Shown here: positions 1 to 13,999 of the stretch, piece after piece | Position numbering within the stretch: the first letter of the stretch is position 1 | Layout of the letters: each line of letters opens with the position of its first letter | NCBI GenBank assembly: GCA_019614645.1 | Contig: JABWDB010000018.1 | Coordinates: 3,278,501-3,342,500, forward strand | DNA length: 64,000 bases | Direction: 5' to 3' | Source: Stratiolaelaps scimitus | Taxonomy: Eukaryota > Arthropoda > Arachnida > Mesostigmata > Laelapidae | Translations under genes and position numbers: made by a program | The notes under the pieces: generated by a model | Databases searched by the model: none | The model's input: the letters and a program-made list of their open reading frames with translations, nothing else | What the model was told of the DNA's origin: nothing

Positions 1-3000
1 TATTAGGACACTTTTCCTATATTATTTTCTTCACCTGCGTATGTTGTTGTTGTCTCCGTCGTGATTACAAAGCATGGCGACGATACCGGAAGTGTGAATT
101 CGCTCTCGCTCAGACCAGAGAATGCGAAACCATAGGCAGCACATCCGCCGGGTCGTGGTGTTATTATTTTTTTGCGCTCGACGTATTCTCCACATCGGGA
201 CATTGGAACGCCGCCGGCAAAAATGAGCATACGAAACAGTTTGCCACGCGAATAGAAGCATCGGGAGATTAAATATCGTTGCAGTCAGCCGAGACAGGGA
301 ATAGCTCGAAGAGAGCAAAAAATTGTATGGAAATTTACTATTTTCCTATAAATATACGGCCAACAAAGGATTGTAGGTAAATTCAAATGACAAGAAGTCA
401 TATCGCGTGTTTCGACACTGACAGTGCCATTCTGTTTGGTTCATACATACATACACACACAAACACACGAACTCATTCAGAGCCGCATCGCGCCTAAACG
501 CCCTTGCGTTCAGCTTGTCCAGTGCACTCAAACCAAAGCTGTCTTATTTCGATTACTCTGTAGATAGCATAATGATAATAATAGACTGTTCAGAACAAGC
601 ATAGCCGGCTCATTCCACAGGAAGATAACGGGCGGCGGTGATCCCTTGAATCGTAGGGGTTTCCGTAGAAATTTGTCAAAATTGTCTCTCTCTCTCTCTG
701 CGCCCACACTTCTGTATTGGCAGCCTGTTGACGGGTAGCACCATGTTGAGCGTTGGCTGACAGTCTGCCCGGAAGATTTACTAGATCCAGACGTTTGAGT
801 CGAGTTATCACATCATTGGCAATTAATGATCAGATGGTCAGGTGTACTTGAAAGCATGTTTCGCATTCTGTTAAAGGGCAAGACGACAACAAGCAGAGAA
901 CGTGCGCGGACATCGACCGGTAACATCGGGCGGTGGATCCGAAGTCACAACCGGTGGTGACGCGTTGGTACACTTCTCTTCTATCGTCCGATTCGTCGAA
1001 TAGCTCAGAAGGAAGTTGCGTTGGTTTCGAGGAAAAGTGCTGAGGCCCTGTATGGTTGTTACTATCGTAGCGTATGGGAATATCTGGAAAATAGACGAAA
1101 CGCCACTTAGCTGAGCTCAGAAAGCAGCATTATATTGGATATGCTACGTTTTGCTTTAGAGTGTTTGCCATATAGTAAGCACACTTCTCTGATAGTTTGT
1201 CGCTTCTTCCAAAATGAATTGACTGGTGAATTGAATATTTAAATAGTTATTAGGTTGTTATAGTTTATGTGCTTCATAGACACATATTTAGAGATGCTCG
1301 TAATCACTCCAAGAAGTGCTCTGCCGTTTAGATAGCGGTTAAGATAGCATGGGAAAAATTAAGCCGATCGCCTTCTTGAGATATTGCTCGATTAACACTC
1401 AAAGCTGCAATTTATATTTCCTCGAACGAATTGTATCTCTATTCTGTGCGTTATGCTTTCTAACCTCGGTCTAAGTTACATCCGAAGATTTAGCCCGTAG
1501 TCGCTAGTAGTAGTTTTGCACTTCGTTTTAGAAGGACACGGAAGATCAACGAACGAACAGCTTCTTTCTGCGACTTTGATCTTTGGGCGTTCAACCCATC
1601 AATGCAATACTCAGCGTTCCCGAAACGCTCACTTGTTGTACGTCTAATCACTTGGAGTCCCCTTCCCTCCCACCCACATAGACCCGTTTCGTCTTGAGCA
1701 CGGGTTCATACGAAAAAAATGTTAATCTTATTATATTTGAAAAAATCCACTTCTAGAGCACATATTTCACAATAAGGATTATCTTTAGTGTAATCCTTCT
1801 GACATTAGGTTGGACATAACTGCGCTATTCTCTAAGTCCATTAACATTTGTACGTTCTGGTTAATTTGATGTCATGAGCGTACACGTATTCATTGGCTAC
1901 GTTGGCAAACAACTCACGGATTAGTTAAAGGTGTCTGAGGTCTGCGGAATGGCGTTTCAAGTCAAGATGACGACATATCAAGGGGTATGGGACAGTACCC
2001 AGGAGAGGATCTCAGACGACCCCGACAGTCTGACAATGAGTTTAGGTACAAGTTTATGCCCGTGAATGATTTCTCAAAGCGATTGTCAAGAACGCGTCCT
2101 AACCTCTCTGGTGAGTGGATGAGGCCTTGTTTAAAGGAAGACATTCTCTCAAAGTTGAACGCATCCATAGAGACCAGTCGTTTTACAAGCAGAATTCCAG
2201 CTAGGACAACAATGTTGACGGCCCGGTTCGGGCACAAGAAGCGAGATCAAAGGCATGCTGCTTACCAATCGCATTGCTGTCGCAAATAACGAAGATAACA
2301 GGATTGATTGCCAGGATCACGAGCAGTTACTTTACGTGCCTTCATGTACGGGTCGCCACTACAAAGATTTGTCATTTGCAACAGACCAATCGCAATCGAT
2401 ATCACAATGACGCTGACGCATTTATGAAATGGATCTGAGCTATTGACAGTGGATGTACGTATCATACTTAAATATTGGATTTCATGAACGGCATCATAGC
2501 CAACCGGGGAGATTAAACAATCTGGAGTTGATCTTTTTTTTAAGAGGCTCAAAGTAAATCCTGCATGGACACCAGGCCTCACACCAAGGTATTTGCCTGG
2601 TAGTGTCACACTCTTACTGACTAAACCCAGAACCGACTTTGACTTGGGGCACTGACCGGGACTGTCCAAGTATTACTTCAGTCAGTGCCTTGCAGGGATC
2701 GGCAGTTGATTCCAACCATGTCCTGTCCCTCAGTTCCTCCTCTGGGGCGAACCTTCCCGCCCAGCCGCAGCGGGTGTGCTCCCTGGCATTTTCCCTTCGG
2801 ACCAGCTCATCTATCCCCGCCCGTTATGGCTTATCCTTCTCCCGGAAGACCCTTTCGGCTAGTGTGTTCCCTCTGTCCCACTTGTCTCTGGCCAGGCACA
2901 TGTAAGAAACGAACCCTCGGATCTATGATGACGCTTTTTCGTGTCTAGAGATGGTGGAAGCGGCAAATTGAACGGGAGCAATTACAAATTGCTCAATTGA

Positions 3001-4590
3001 ATTCAATCGAACAATTTCATTCCATAACTTTCAGGGAGCCGCCGACGCGTCCAGACATACAAAACTGTATGTGAAGTGTGATGTTAGTATACCGTGCAAG
3101 CGAGAAGCATCGATTTGTCGACTACTCCGAAACAAACCAACATAATCCAGAGTCTTTGCCCAACATGTGTCCGAGAGTTGCATTGAAGAAGGCTAAAAAT
3201 CTCGACATCGAACCAACTCTGCGGTGAGTTGGTTACCGAATTTCATCCACTTTTACAGAAAAATGTTGGCCACCAGTGTTGATTCTTTTGTTCGTAACAA
3301 AATAAATTGGACGCACCTGCCTCGTTTCGTTGACGACCTTTACTATTCGTCATTCGTTGAATTCGTAGCCGTGTTGCTGACATATTGCCAATACCAACTT
3401 TCTGCTGTTGAAGACGTTAGGCGGTCCCATAACACTGGCGTCCACCAGTAAAGGACTTAGCGTTCAAGTGCAACTCTGTTGTGAGTCGTATGCTCGGCAG
3501 TCGGTTTGTTAATGGATTTCTTTCCGCACAGATTTCCTATTTCTGTATTTAAATATTTTAATGAATGGTTGGCAACAGTTCGACGGAAGTAAGCGAATGC
3601 AACGGAGAAGGTAATGAACGCTTTCTGGGCCCTCGTTCCGATTAAATCGATAGAGTCCTAAACTCCTTTCTTGTAAAGCTTTGGACTTTGTCGTACGATG
3701 AGACCATGAATATTGATTGTCACGACAAAACCAGCACCGTTTCTGCAATAGCTTCGTTGGCTATGCCCTCGTTGAGCAACTATCCACTGCTTGAGAATGC
3801 ATCGCAGCTGGGACGAGCCGTGTTTGTCTGCTGAGGCTGTGGCTGTCAAGCTCAATCATATATAGCTGAAGGAAATAATGATCCTGATGACAAAAAAAAT
3901 ACCCTCGGGGCACTGCCCTTCGACCTTGGTGAGGGAACAGTCTGATGAGCAGATGCCAAGGCCTTGTATACGGAGACAAAAGGCTTGTCGCACTTATCAA
4001 TGACGTTCATTTTGACTGAGAAACAATGTTTGCTCAAGTCACGGCAGGTGATCAATGACGCATTGCGGAATTCTGCCAGCAGAAATAATTGGGGTTTATG
4101 TTCGACTTGTAAACTTGGCGTTTCTCTTGTGTTTGTGAACGTGTGTATGTGATTAAGCGGTTAAAATATGGATAGTCTCCCAAACATTACCAAATGAATA
4201 GAAACAACTTCAGTTAACTATGTCTGGATACAAAATAATCCTTGAGATCTCCTTCCTGAACATGTTCAGTCTTAGGTATAGTGTCGTCCATCGCTGCACT
4301 TGCTGATACGATATTTTCGATCTAGACGGCGTCGTCAGTACAACAGAATTAGAAATTTTGCCCGTTAAAACGATTGGTGCCTCCGCGTGTCCTCCCTACC
4401 GCAAATTGACTGCACTACTCACGTGAGCAAACTTCTCAACTGCGCCGAGAACAGTATCCGCTGGTACGATAAAGACTTCTGCTAAAGAACGCTACGACCA
4501 CAAGGCCGCGCACATTCGAGTTTCGAACTGAACGCAGAACCTAGGAAGCACCGGAACCAATGACACAGCGCCAGTCTTGTGCTCTTCCCT
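1..4590. other. Gene-poor stretch, nothing recognised
   Basis: I find no protein family, transposon core or RNA gene here. Open frames are short, on both strands, and look like chance. The only simple repeat of note is a TC run near 684-699. The sequence is AT-leaning and could be intergenic or intronic. Confidence 0.6.
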
Positions 4591-4599
4591 GTCCGACAG

Positions 4600-5990
4600 A
4601 GTGAACACTGTTAGCGACGGAAAAGCGACGCCGCTGTGGCACGACTGAATGAAACTTCTGTTGGACCTCTCAAGACAAGTGCGTCACCACCGCCTGAGTT
4701 CTCGCTGCACTCAAAGGAGACGAACGGTCGACAGACAAAACGCGATGGGAAGTGCTGAAGAACGCGTGCCCGTGTATTCCCGTATACTACACTATAAGTA
4801 CAGCTCGAATACCACACACGCCAGCGCGAATCGCTGGTCTGTCTGGGATCCACAGAAAGCTGCGAGGTAAAGCAGTAAAGGGGGATGTTGGGTGTGTGTG
4901 TGTGTGCTGAAGTGCCTACAGACAGGTAGTGCAAAGATGCGGCCTTTTGGAGGGTTAACATGGAGTGCCTTTCTGCTTTGGGAAGAGTCTCAAAAAAGAG
5001 AGTGGCGATAGAGAACGCGTGGATGGGCGAAGCACGTTTGCCCTAAATCGGGAGTACCCGAACGTCAGTATCGACGTGTCTGTCTTCTGACCTTCTGTCT
5101 GAGATAGCGATATATATATATATATATATATATACAGAGAGAGAGACAAGCGGGAATTCAGAACAGACGGACAGAGTGCGAGACAAGATAACCTGCAGGG
5201 TTGGGCGGCAGAACGCTTCGCGCCAGAGCGATCCGCTGCGGGTCGCCGGGGCACAAAGCGGAAACAGTATCAAAGCCCAAAGCATCGTTACCATGACAGC
5301 GAACAAAACAGATAGGGGGCGGTTGCCCGAGGCCTTCAAAGGAAAGTCCCCACGGAGCGGTCCCAGAGGCTCGTTACGCTCGCGATCCGTGCTTTCCTTC
5401 AGTCACTTGCTTGCTTTGACCCCCTCCCTCCCCCCCCCCCGCTTTAGATCCTCCGCCGCTTTCCAAGTACGACTTTTTCTTTCTCTCAGTTGGCAGCGGA
5501 GAGCCACGGCTTCGCCGCCAACACGCTCTAGGCGAACTGCCGCTGCTGTCGGCGACGTGCTTGCCACGTCGCGAGCATCCCGGACCTCTCAGCACCGCTT
5601 GCTCAAAAGTGGGACTCGGCAGCGGCTGGGTCCCATCGTAACAAAAATGCAACACTAGCCTTCGGAGCGGCAGATCCCGCCCCCCCGCCTTCCCCTCAGT
5701 GGCCGGTCCTTGCCACATTGGGATAGTCGGGGATTGTGTTTACACTCGAGTTCTTGGTGCGATCGGTGTATGTGACCACAGACACCAAACGCCCAACAGC
5801 GCCAGCAGCAGCAGATAGAATGCGTAATTTCGTAAACGTGCAGGTTCGTTTTGAGCATGTTTCGCTCCCCGGCAGATGCCGCTGTGAAGAGGCTCGTGTG
5901 CAGGTGCCTTTGAGCGTTCTCCAGGGCCGGTCGCCCCCGGGCCAAACGTTAAGCGAACAATTTCTTGGGAAGCGTTAGATTGGAGCAGAT
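4600..5990. promoter_or_regulatory. CpG-rich block, possible promoter or 5' UTR region
   Basis: This segment is clearly richer in G, C and CpG than its flanks and contains a GT run (4892-4906), a TA run (5110-5134) followed by GA, and a C run (5430-5440). Open frames exist on both strands (for example 5176-5658 plus and 5374-5718 minus) but are rich in Ser, Arg and Pro, as GC-rich noncoding DNA tends to be. No start-plus-donor arrangement could be fixed. A promoter or untranslated first exon is an inference from composition only. Confidence 0.3.
5110..5146. repeat. TA microsatellite followed by GA run
   Basis: About twelve TA units (5110-5134) run directly into a short GA tract (to about 5146). 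Simple sequence, inside the CpG-rich block. Confidence 0.9.
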
Positions 5991-7740
5991 TTCAGAATTG
6001 CTGTGATTACAAGAGAACCCGTTGGTATGATACGTGGATACTATCATCTATATATTTTTTCCGTTATCTGCTTTTAGTTTTCTCATGGGTTCTATGAAAC
6101 AGCGCGTAGCATTGACGGATTCATTTCCCCCAACTTGATGTTATGCCTCACCTCATTCATAATGTAAGTGCACTACGTCGAGTGGGCTAGTTATTGGGCT
6201 CGTTGACATCTAGGCATGATTTACGAATCAGATTGGTCCTATCGAATGATTTCATCATGTAGGGCGCTGCATTCAAATTCAAATCCTTATACATGCAGAG
6301 ACCGAGCATCGAGCGCTGACTTATGGCTATGCTCGACTACGAAAATATTCATCATGAAAAGGCCAAAGGGTTAACTGAAAAGGGCGAATGTGAGATTATC
6401 CAACTTAATTATATAGTAAGACCATTAACTGTCTGCACGAGCTCCCAGGTCGTTACGGAATAAACCTGATCCCATGCCAAGTGAAGCGTACGTTGTTGCG
6501 GATCAGTACTCATGCACCAGAAGAGCTTCTATTATTTTAGAGAATTATTCGCCCGGAACCAGGTTAAACACTTTTAGCGGTTCCCGACGCGCAGCCGCCT
6601 CCGCGCCCCTATCGGTCGACCCGAGGTGCATCGATGCCCGTGCATTCATTCCGAAAATATAGCGGAACGTTCTGATGAACAATCTGCCACGAGCGGATGT
6701 TTGTCCGTGGTGCGGTCAGTGTTCACCATGCGCGATACAAGCTGGCTTTCTTGCTGATTTGTCTTCCCTGTTACTGAGCGCCACGAAGTCATCTGGAAGA
6801 GCCGTCCAGCGCATCACGCCATCATTGTTGCGTGCTCCACACATTGGCTTCGACAATCGACGCTAGGACAGTACGATATGGAGCATAGCGACAGGCTTGC
6901 TTATCATTAGTGACGGCATCGCGTCTTCATTATCACGTGCTTCGAGCACTGACCCAATTTGCAGGAGCGGCCATAGGCATGCCTTTCACATTGGCAGACG
7001 CTAGAAAAATGCCGAGATCCGAGATTCATTATGTCTGTGCAGCGATAGTTGAGCCAATTGTAGATGCACTTATTTGTACTTGCCTTCGCTCATAGTCGAC
7101 ACATCAGTCATTTAGCGAAAGTTGCCTCGCGTGCCGCACGCTGGGGTCTGTCTGCTCAATGAAGTCGATGGCTCGGACACAGCGAGAAAACCCGACAGAT
7201 TTAGTTCTGTGTCGAAACACACTCGGGTATCTCATAAACGGGTCAGTGAATGGATTTAATTTACTTTATCGAAGTTATTTTTTATGAATTTTCCAAATAG
7301 ATTTCGACTTCAGCGTTCGCATGGAGTTGGAAGCTAACAATGGGTCCAAGCCGAGTATGCACGCTTGATTGGACTCATCGAATGAATTAGTGTTGCGATG
7401 CGAATTGACACTCTTTAGCTGTGCATATCTCTTGCAGGCAATCAAATTAACGCTCATTTATCTTTATTCTAGTCGAACTCTCCGGCGGGCTCCAACTGAT
7501 TAGCGCCACCAAGCTCGTTGTAACGTGTCGTTATTTAGGTGAACACTGCTACCATCGAGAATCGAATAGGTAAACTGTGACAAACTCTCTCTCTCTCTCC
7601 CCCATAAATTTTCCCTTCCCAAGCGGTAGTTTGATTTTTCAGAACTAAATCACTTTAAATATACAACAATAAACAGATTATCAAATGCCTCGGGAAATGT
7701 GCAATATATCCACACTATCATGTATCCGAATCTAATTTTA
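5991..7740. other. No gene recognised
   Basis: Short chance-like open frames only, with a CT run near 7588-7599. No transposon motif, tRNA box pair or exon boundary that I could defend. Confidence 0.5.
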
Positions 7741-7750
7741 TACCACAAGA

Positions 7751-7784
7751 GTCAACCATGTAGCCAGAAGCCTACATGGTTGAC
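7751..7784. repeat. Perfect 13-bp inverted repeat (hairpin)
   Basis: GTCAACCATGTAG (7751-7763) is followed after eight bases by its exact reverse complement (7772-7784). The transcript of either strand would form a 13-bp stem with an 8-nt loop. No T-run or ORF is tied to it, so function is unknown. Confidence 0.8.
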
Positions 7785-7789
7785 CTGCA

Positions 7790-9390
7790 CCTTGAAATCA
7801 AATCTCGGTGAGGATGAAATTTTCATTTGGACGTATCATCGTATACATAGCGGACCATCCCACACTCGGCGTAACGCATATCTGTGAGGCTTGATTTCGG
7901 ACGTCATATGTGGTTGAGTGATCCGCAGATAAGAGAAATGAGTAAATGGAGACCTCCAAACGACACTGAATATTATACAGGTTAGGTCCGCGTACCTGAT
8001 ACTGTGCCAGCTGTTTCTTTACCCCTCTCTCCCGCCCTCAATTCTAGTACTGTGAACCCACTGGTTCTAGCAATAGAACACTGATTAAAACAGTGCTGGT
8101 TCATATTCAGCTACTAACTTCCAAGGAATGACAGAATATAATATGATATATAATATCCTGTTCATACGCCCCCCCCCTTCTACGGAATAATTAACTTTAG
8201 GTTAGTCATGGATTGTTATTACTATTATTAACACGCTGGAATAATGATACCACCAGGTAGAAATTCGTAAAATTATGTCCTTCTCCTTGGTTATGTTCTT
8301 GATTATGTTCGGCTGATCTGGAGGATCTGCATGCTATATTGCAACGTTATTGACATTACGGTGAGTGTAGCTGATACGGCAACTGGCCAAAGTTCAGCGT
8401 AAACTTTCATAAACGTTTTTCGTGCGGTAATCAAAAACAATCTAAGTTCAAGCTACTATCCGGGTATGCGAATAGCTCCTACCTACCTATCTCCTACGTA
8501 CCTGTTTCGTAGACCCTCTCCATTAATTGCCGGCGACGAGGAGTATCTAACAGGAGTATTTATTTCTCCAAAGCAAGAATGTTAGAGATATATAGAGAGA
8601 GAGATATATTTGGCACTACATGCATATGGACGTACACACTTGCATACATCCTACAATCTATAAGATACAACAAATCAAATAGTAGTTGTAGTAATATTAG
8701 CAATACTAGATTTGCCTAATCCTGCGATGAAGGCACTTCATCGTGCATCTCATCCAGCCATGCGACGTTTGAGTGGAAGTATTTTGTGCCGCAGTAAGCT
8801 TCGCTGATTAGTGTCTCCCTGCGTCCTTGATCCTACACCGTTACGTCTATTCCTCGGTTTTCCATACTCGCCGGCCACCTTTACATCAGCGTGCTCCGTG
8901 CCAGACCGACGTTAGAATATCTATTTCATGACGTGCTGCTATGCAAAGCCCCAGGGTGCACCGCACCAACGAGAGAGGTACCTCGTTATCTCTACAATGT
9001 TAACCGTTGCACGCCGAGCGGGAGGTTCTTCTCGTTCGCCGACCACTTCACCTCCACCAGCTCCTCACGTCTACTTCTATCCAGAACTAACTACCTAGTA
9101 CTTCCACCTTCAATCTCGTCGGTAACAGCGTCGTAGCCAGACACCGTAGGACTTTACTGGCAACAAAAAGCGCGCGTCCGCTTGAATCACTGCACCAGGA
9201 CTGGGTACATTTGCTATCTAACTCGGACGAACTCCCTACGTCGCTGCGCTGCAGGAATACGACTCGGCTATGTGCGTGCGTCTTGCACTCTATTGATGGG
9301 TGCACCAACCAGTAGCGATAGTTTCTTGCAGAAGAGGAGAAACGGGATTCGGCGACTACCCTGACAGGTATATAATAGTAAGCCCCGCAG
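7790..9390. other. No gene recognised
   Basis: AT-leaning sequence with a C run (about 8169-8177) and a short GA/TA patch (8590-8610). The open frames around 8891-9404 are short and present on both strands; nothing supports one over the other. Confidence 0.5.
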
Positions 9391-9399
9391 ATAGGCGTC

Positions 9400-9790
9400 T
9401 TCACTTCACTTTAAGTGCTGGATCAGCTGAGGCATCTTCCTGTCTATCGGTGTGCGTCGTAGGAGCTGGCCCGGCTGGGCGGGGTGGAGAGGGCGAGGTT
9501 GCCCAGCCTTCGGCTAAAGGTACGCCACGTCCGTGGGCCATGCAAGTGCACACGGATGCGCTGCACGGAGCTGCAGGGGTTTTATCCACCGGAAGCAGTC
9601 TGGCGCTGGCCGCCAGCCAGCAAGTTCCCTCCGCCGAGTCTACCGCCTACCAGCGAACCGGGTTAACCTCCTTCAATCGTGCCCTTACCCCCCGCTCCCC
9701 TGTTCGTTCGTCCTATTTACCGCCGAGATTCGCCCATAACTTCAACACTAATGGACCGCGGCGGAGCTCCTCGGGCCGTTAACATAAGCC
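9400..9790. other. CpG-rich block, coding status unclear
   Basis: GC- and CpG-rich segment with a plus-strand open frame that runs from about 9300 to 9782 and an opposing minus frame (9401-9589). The plus translation is rich in Ala, Ser, Pro and Gly with no domain I recognise. It may be untranslated or promoter sequence rather than an exon. Confidence 0.25.
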
Positions 9791-9799
9791 GGCTAACTT

Positions 9800-11040
9800 T
9801 GCTAGGGGTTCTTTCCCGGGGGGATAACGCCTAGGCCAAAGGTCAAAACGCCAAAAGGTATATCGCTCAAACGATGCGTTGGATAGGAATTATCCGCAGG
9901 CTAGTGGATACGACATACTCGGGCCAGATGGTGAGCTGTTTGCCCAGTTAGCTATTTGTGCAACGTGTGCAACACGTGTATTAACTGCAGGAACGGGGCA
10001 ACCATAGTGTGTGTAAAGTTTTCATCTACTGGAGGTTGGATCATAACATGGTCTAGCTAGATGTTCTAACCAGGTAGTTACGAACTATGGGAGCTATTAG
10101 CTCGTGTTTTACCGAATACCATCGCCTCTTGGTTACTTATTATTGTGCTTAATTATTAGTTGTGCGTACAATCTTCGTAGGCAACAATGTATCATACGAC
10201 GAAAACGGTTCGTTAATATTTAGACATAGGTCTTTGGTGGAATAGCCAATATAACATTTAATCAAAAATAGAACGTCGAGCGACTCGTACAGTCCGCGAA
10301 AGTCACTTTCAAATCGCCACACTGAAGAGCTGATATTAAAATTGATCAAGGTGCATTCTATTAACAGTATCTAATAGTGTATAATAACCAGCTTGAAAAT
10401 CCTGCCAAAAAGGTAACAGTATCATTGGTGGTATTGTTATGAACCAAATTAGAATTTCTATAAGATCGCTATATATATATATATATACTGATGTATATAT
10501 TGTCGACGGCTTATCTTTTCGTACATACTTTAATTCATGTTTTTATCTCCAAACGCATGGGTTTTCTAGTGACAATTTACCAACTGCAAAATGATGAAGA
10601 ATCTCCCGCTGCATTCACAGTCGTGAATTCAAGCCATCCGAAGCCTGCTTGTTCTGCATATGGATGTTGTCTTTTGAATTGCAGCTGCCTCATATACATC
10701 ATCATACAGACATCTTTTGCATTTTTCATATGTCTGGGAAGTCTGAACACCAATTGGCCAGCCCCCCGGATATTTAGGTTCGATAATATTATTGCAACCC
10801 CGGACGTGTTGTCTGAGGGATTAAACAACTGACACAATTAGCCACGATACGGTGCAGAGTTCAAGGTGTCTTGACAAGTATTCACCCTTGAAAAACACGA
10901 CCGACCCACTTCTCTCCACATGATCGTAATGGACAGAACTTATTCCACAATTCAAGTATAGTTGTATTATATCCTCGCAATGACTTCATACGTATTTGTC
11001 ATTTGCGTCTCCACCGTGTGTAGAGACAATTCATCGTAAC
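9800..11040. other. No gene recognised; TA run and opposing open frames
   Basis: A TA microsatellite lies at 10470-10487. Just after it, 10491-10832 (plus, 113 codons with two hydrophobic stretches) and 10577-10837 (minus, 86 codons) overlap. Both read like protein and neither has a convincing start, splice signal or family, so I do not call a gene. Confidence 0.4.
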
Positions 11041-11044
11041 AATT

Positions 11045-11420
11045 CATCAATTGGTCGAAATCTTAGACAGGGAGGCTCCCTTGTCCAAGAAAACGTTTAC
11101 TATTGGTGTAATCGATTCAGGAGGGGTGATTGAATCCAATGACTGCGGTAATCATCCCAACTCGTCCGAAAGATGTCCTGAGGTGAAGTCACCTCTCTCG
11201 TGGTCTGCAATGGACCGATGCAACCCATTGGCTCAAGTTCTCGACGGTAATAATGGATCAATGGCACGCACCGCGTGGCTTCGTGCGAGAACAACGTAAA
11301 AGCTCACCGCAACGCTGAATAACGAACAGGATGGTGGCGAACAATAGATTCATCGGTACATTCAACCTACATATTCTCCAGATTTAGGCTCCTGTGATTA
11401 TCGGTGTTCCCATGGTTTTC
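11045..11420 (+). pseudogene. Possible mariner-type transposase remnant
   Basis: Near 11363-11400 the plus strand encodes TYSPDLGSCDYR, which resembles the mariner signature around the third catalytic aspartate (family pattern roughly PYSPDLAPSDYHLF). An in-frame stop lies a few codons upstream. The preceding 300 bases are open in other frames but do not show other transposase motifs I can name. I infer an old, disrupted copy; the match is limited to about a dozen residues. Confidence 0.35.
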
Positions 11421-11429
11421 CAGTGCTCT

Positions 11430-13720
11430 TGTCCATACTTGCAGTTCACTGTGTTCAAAAGCTATTGACGTCCTTCTGTCCGTGATGTGCAATATAGCTC
11501 CAAACGATCTAATATATAGCTAATACGGAAATATTCGGAGAAACGGAATAAGCTTTCTTAATATAAGCTCAGCTGGTACGGAAAAAACCGTTCGTTACGG
11601 AGCTTTGAGGCTCGTAGAGCGTATGCTCTCTCGATTTCGCAAGATGCACGATCGATTATTTCCATACGCTGGTAGGAATTGACTGAAACTTGAGATGCAG
11701 CCGCGCTGTGTGTGTGTTAATGCAGGTATATGTATCTGTATTAAACAGCATACGTGAAGTCCCATGGCGCTTCGTAGTAAAGCCGTTCCTTCTAGCTCCA
11801 TCAGCTTTAATAGCTGAAAATGCAAATAGTCCCTTCAATTAATGCATGCGTTGTGTGTCAGTGCATTGAAAAGGCAGACTCGACAATATTCCTGGCCAGA
11901 CGCGATTAATTAAACAATTGCTCCACTTGAATAAGCTATATCCAACAATTGAAACGACGTACTCAGAAGGTCCAGAAGTGTTTGCACTCGTCTAAACAAT
12001 TAATCTTGGCAGGGCTAGTGATGGACACGCATTGCGGCTGCCCGAAACACTATTTTTGAAACGAGCCATTTCGACGTGCCTATGTTTCAGGTTTGTTTGA
12101 TTTTGATTTCAAATCTGCAACGATTGCTCTCTTCGAAAGGGAAAAGTGGTAGAATTGTGATAGTATTTATTTAGGTATGGATAGTTTGCCACAATCTAAG
12201 GGAAAGCGCGTATAATAAAGTACGTGTATCCGTGTGACACAAACGCGTGTTGCTGACAAGGAAACGTCATCGAATCTTGTAGGAAACTCCATTGCAATAG
12301 AAGCCACTTTGTGGTCCAGGTAGTCGATGGTTTTGAGGAAATACTTCTTCGATTCAATGCTTGAGGGGAATTCGCATATTCAAAGTTGTCAGATCTCGGA
12401 CACACTCGTGTTCTCTAACCTGCAGGTCTCATTTCATCGCTCAAATCGTTTTTGATACTAGAATGCATCGTCAGGATAATCGCGAATACGATTCCTGGGA
12501 ACGGGATATCGACCACCATATTAAGTCCAGATGTTAACAGAAGAACATTTGTACCTTTCTTGCTAGGCTACATTATGAATGACACAATCAGTACACGAAT
12601 GCAATCGTGTGGGGTGTCCAATCATTGTTTCATTATGAGTGTACTCGGTTCTATCCTATGATATTATACCTGCTATTATTTTCTCTCATGTTGTGTCCTT
12701 TCCTCAATTCACTGAAAATTAAGGTTTTGCAGAATTATACATAGATAGGCTTTTATAAAACACGGATGCTGCCGGTCGGGGCTCGGCAATGCGACATATG
12801 ACCTCCTTCGAGCTAAAAGCTTATGGGCGTATAGTATGATACTCAATAAAAGTATTATTATAACGGCAAATAGTTTCCCTTAATTTCGTCAATCCTGGGA
12901 ACAAAATAACCCCTGAAAAGCGATCTCTCGGCCAGAAACAGCCAGCACCTGAAATTGGTCGACTTGTATCAAGTAAATGGCTGAAGCTAAATTTCTATTT
13001 CGACGAGCTCTATTCGCCTTCCTTCTGGCGGCGGCCATTCAAGGCACAGCCATAACTAAAAAGAAGTTAAGCTGAAACTGATCCATATGCAAACAAGATT
13101 TACAGGTGACGATTGTTACAATGTACTTAGTATTGTATTATACCATGATGGCGTTACGAGTTACTATGCAGCTGGTTTCTTTACTGTGTAGCCACCAAGT
13201 AGATTTCATAAAATCTGTATTAGGATGGGTCAATTGATCACGTGATCACAAACAACAGCTTTTCCTGTTCCGTACCATGTAACAATTATAATATAATGTA
13301 AGCAAAGGCAGACACAGGAGCCGTTTTTAGTACCGAGATATCAGCTGTGTGTAAAGATCAGCAATGACACTCGTGGCAATGGCGCAATTGGCGGATTCGA
13401 GTATGATCGCACCGTTACGTCGTGAGTTCCTCTCTGTTACTTCTGCGACTAGGCAGCCTCCTTAAATTTGTATTGCGGATAGTCGCATTAGGTTGTTTGG
13501 AAACGCGTGTCGATATGTTTACCACTGTATAGGTTGCGCGGTGCAAAGATGGAATAATTTCGGAATTTTGGAATCATTTTGGAATAATTTGCTTACCTTA
13601 ATTATCGAAGCCGTTTCCATCGGTTGCGACGGCCTTCAACGTTCTATTAGCTTCGTTATTCCAGATTTGTAGCATTTCTCCTTTTCCGAGGCAAAAACGA
13701 AGTGGACTCGTTTTCGACCT
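11430..13720. other. No gene recognised
   Basis: AT-leaning sequence without a recognisable gene, RNA or mobile-element core. Short open frames on both strands are not supported by splice sites or composition. Confidence 0.5.
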
Positions 13721-13724
13721 CACA

Positions 13725-13946
13725 CTAAAAGAATGTGAGAAGAATAATCTTGTCCCCAAAATACGTTGTCATCAACCTGAACAGGTGGCAGTCAGAAAGT
13801 GCAAGGTCGGCGGAATACGGAGTGTGCTCAAGGAGTTCGCAGCGTAAATCACGGATCTTCTTAGGTAGGGCGAACTCACATGAGAGACTGGTGAAACGCT
13901 GCCCCCTCCTGTTAAATATTTGTGGAACAGTTTGTTTTAAACCCAA
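13725..13946 (-). pseudogene. Mariner/Tc1-type transposase fragment (C-terminal catalytic part)
   Basis: The minus-strand frame contains LEHTPYSADLALSDCHLFRL near its middle, a clear relative of the mariner DD34D segment that carries the third catalytic aspartate. Only about 70 codons remain, against roughly 340 for a full transposase, and the frame opens without a usable upstream ATG. The N-terminal helix-turn-helix and the first two catalytic aspartates are not found, and I saw no terminal inverted repeats. It is a truncated, inactive relic and lies about 2.4 kb from another possible mariner piece on the opposite strand. Confidence 0.7.
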
Positions 13947-13999
13947 TCAAATTGCGCATGGTACAGAGTCGTGTTGATATACTCTCTTTGTTCCAGAAG

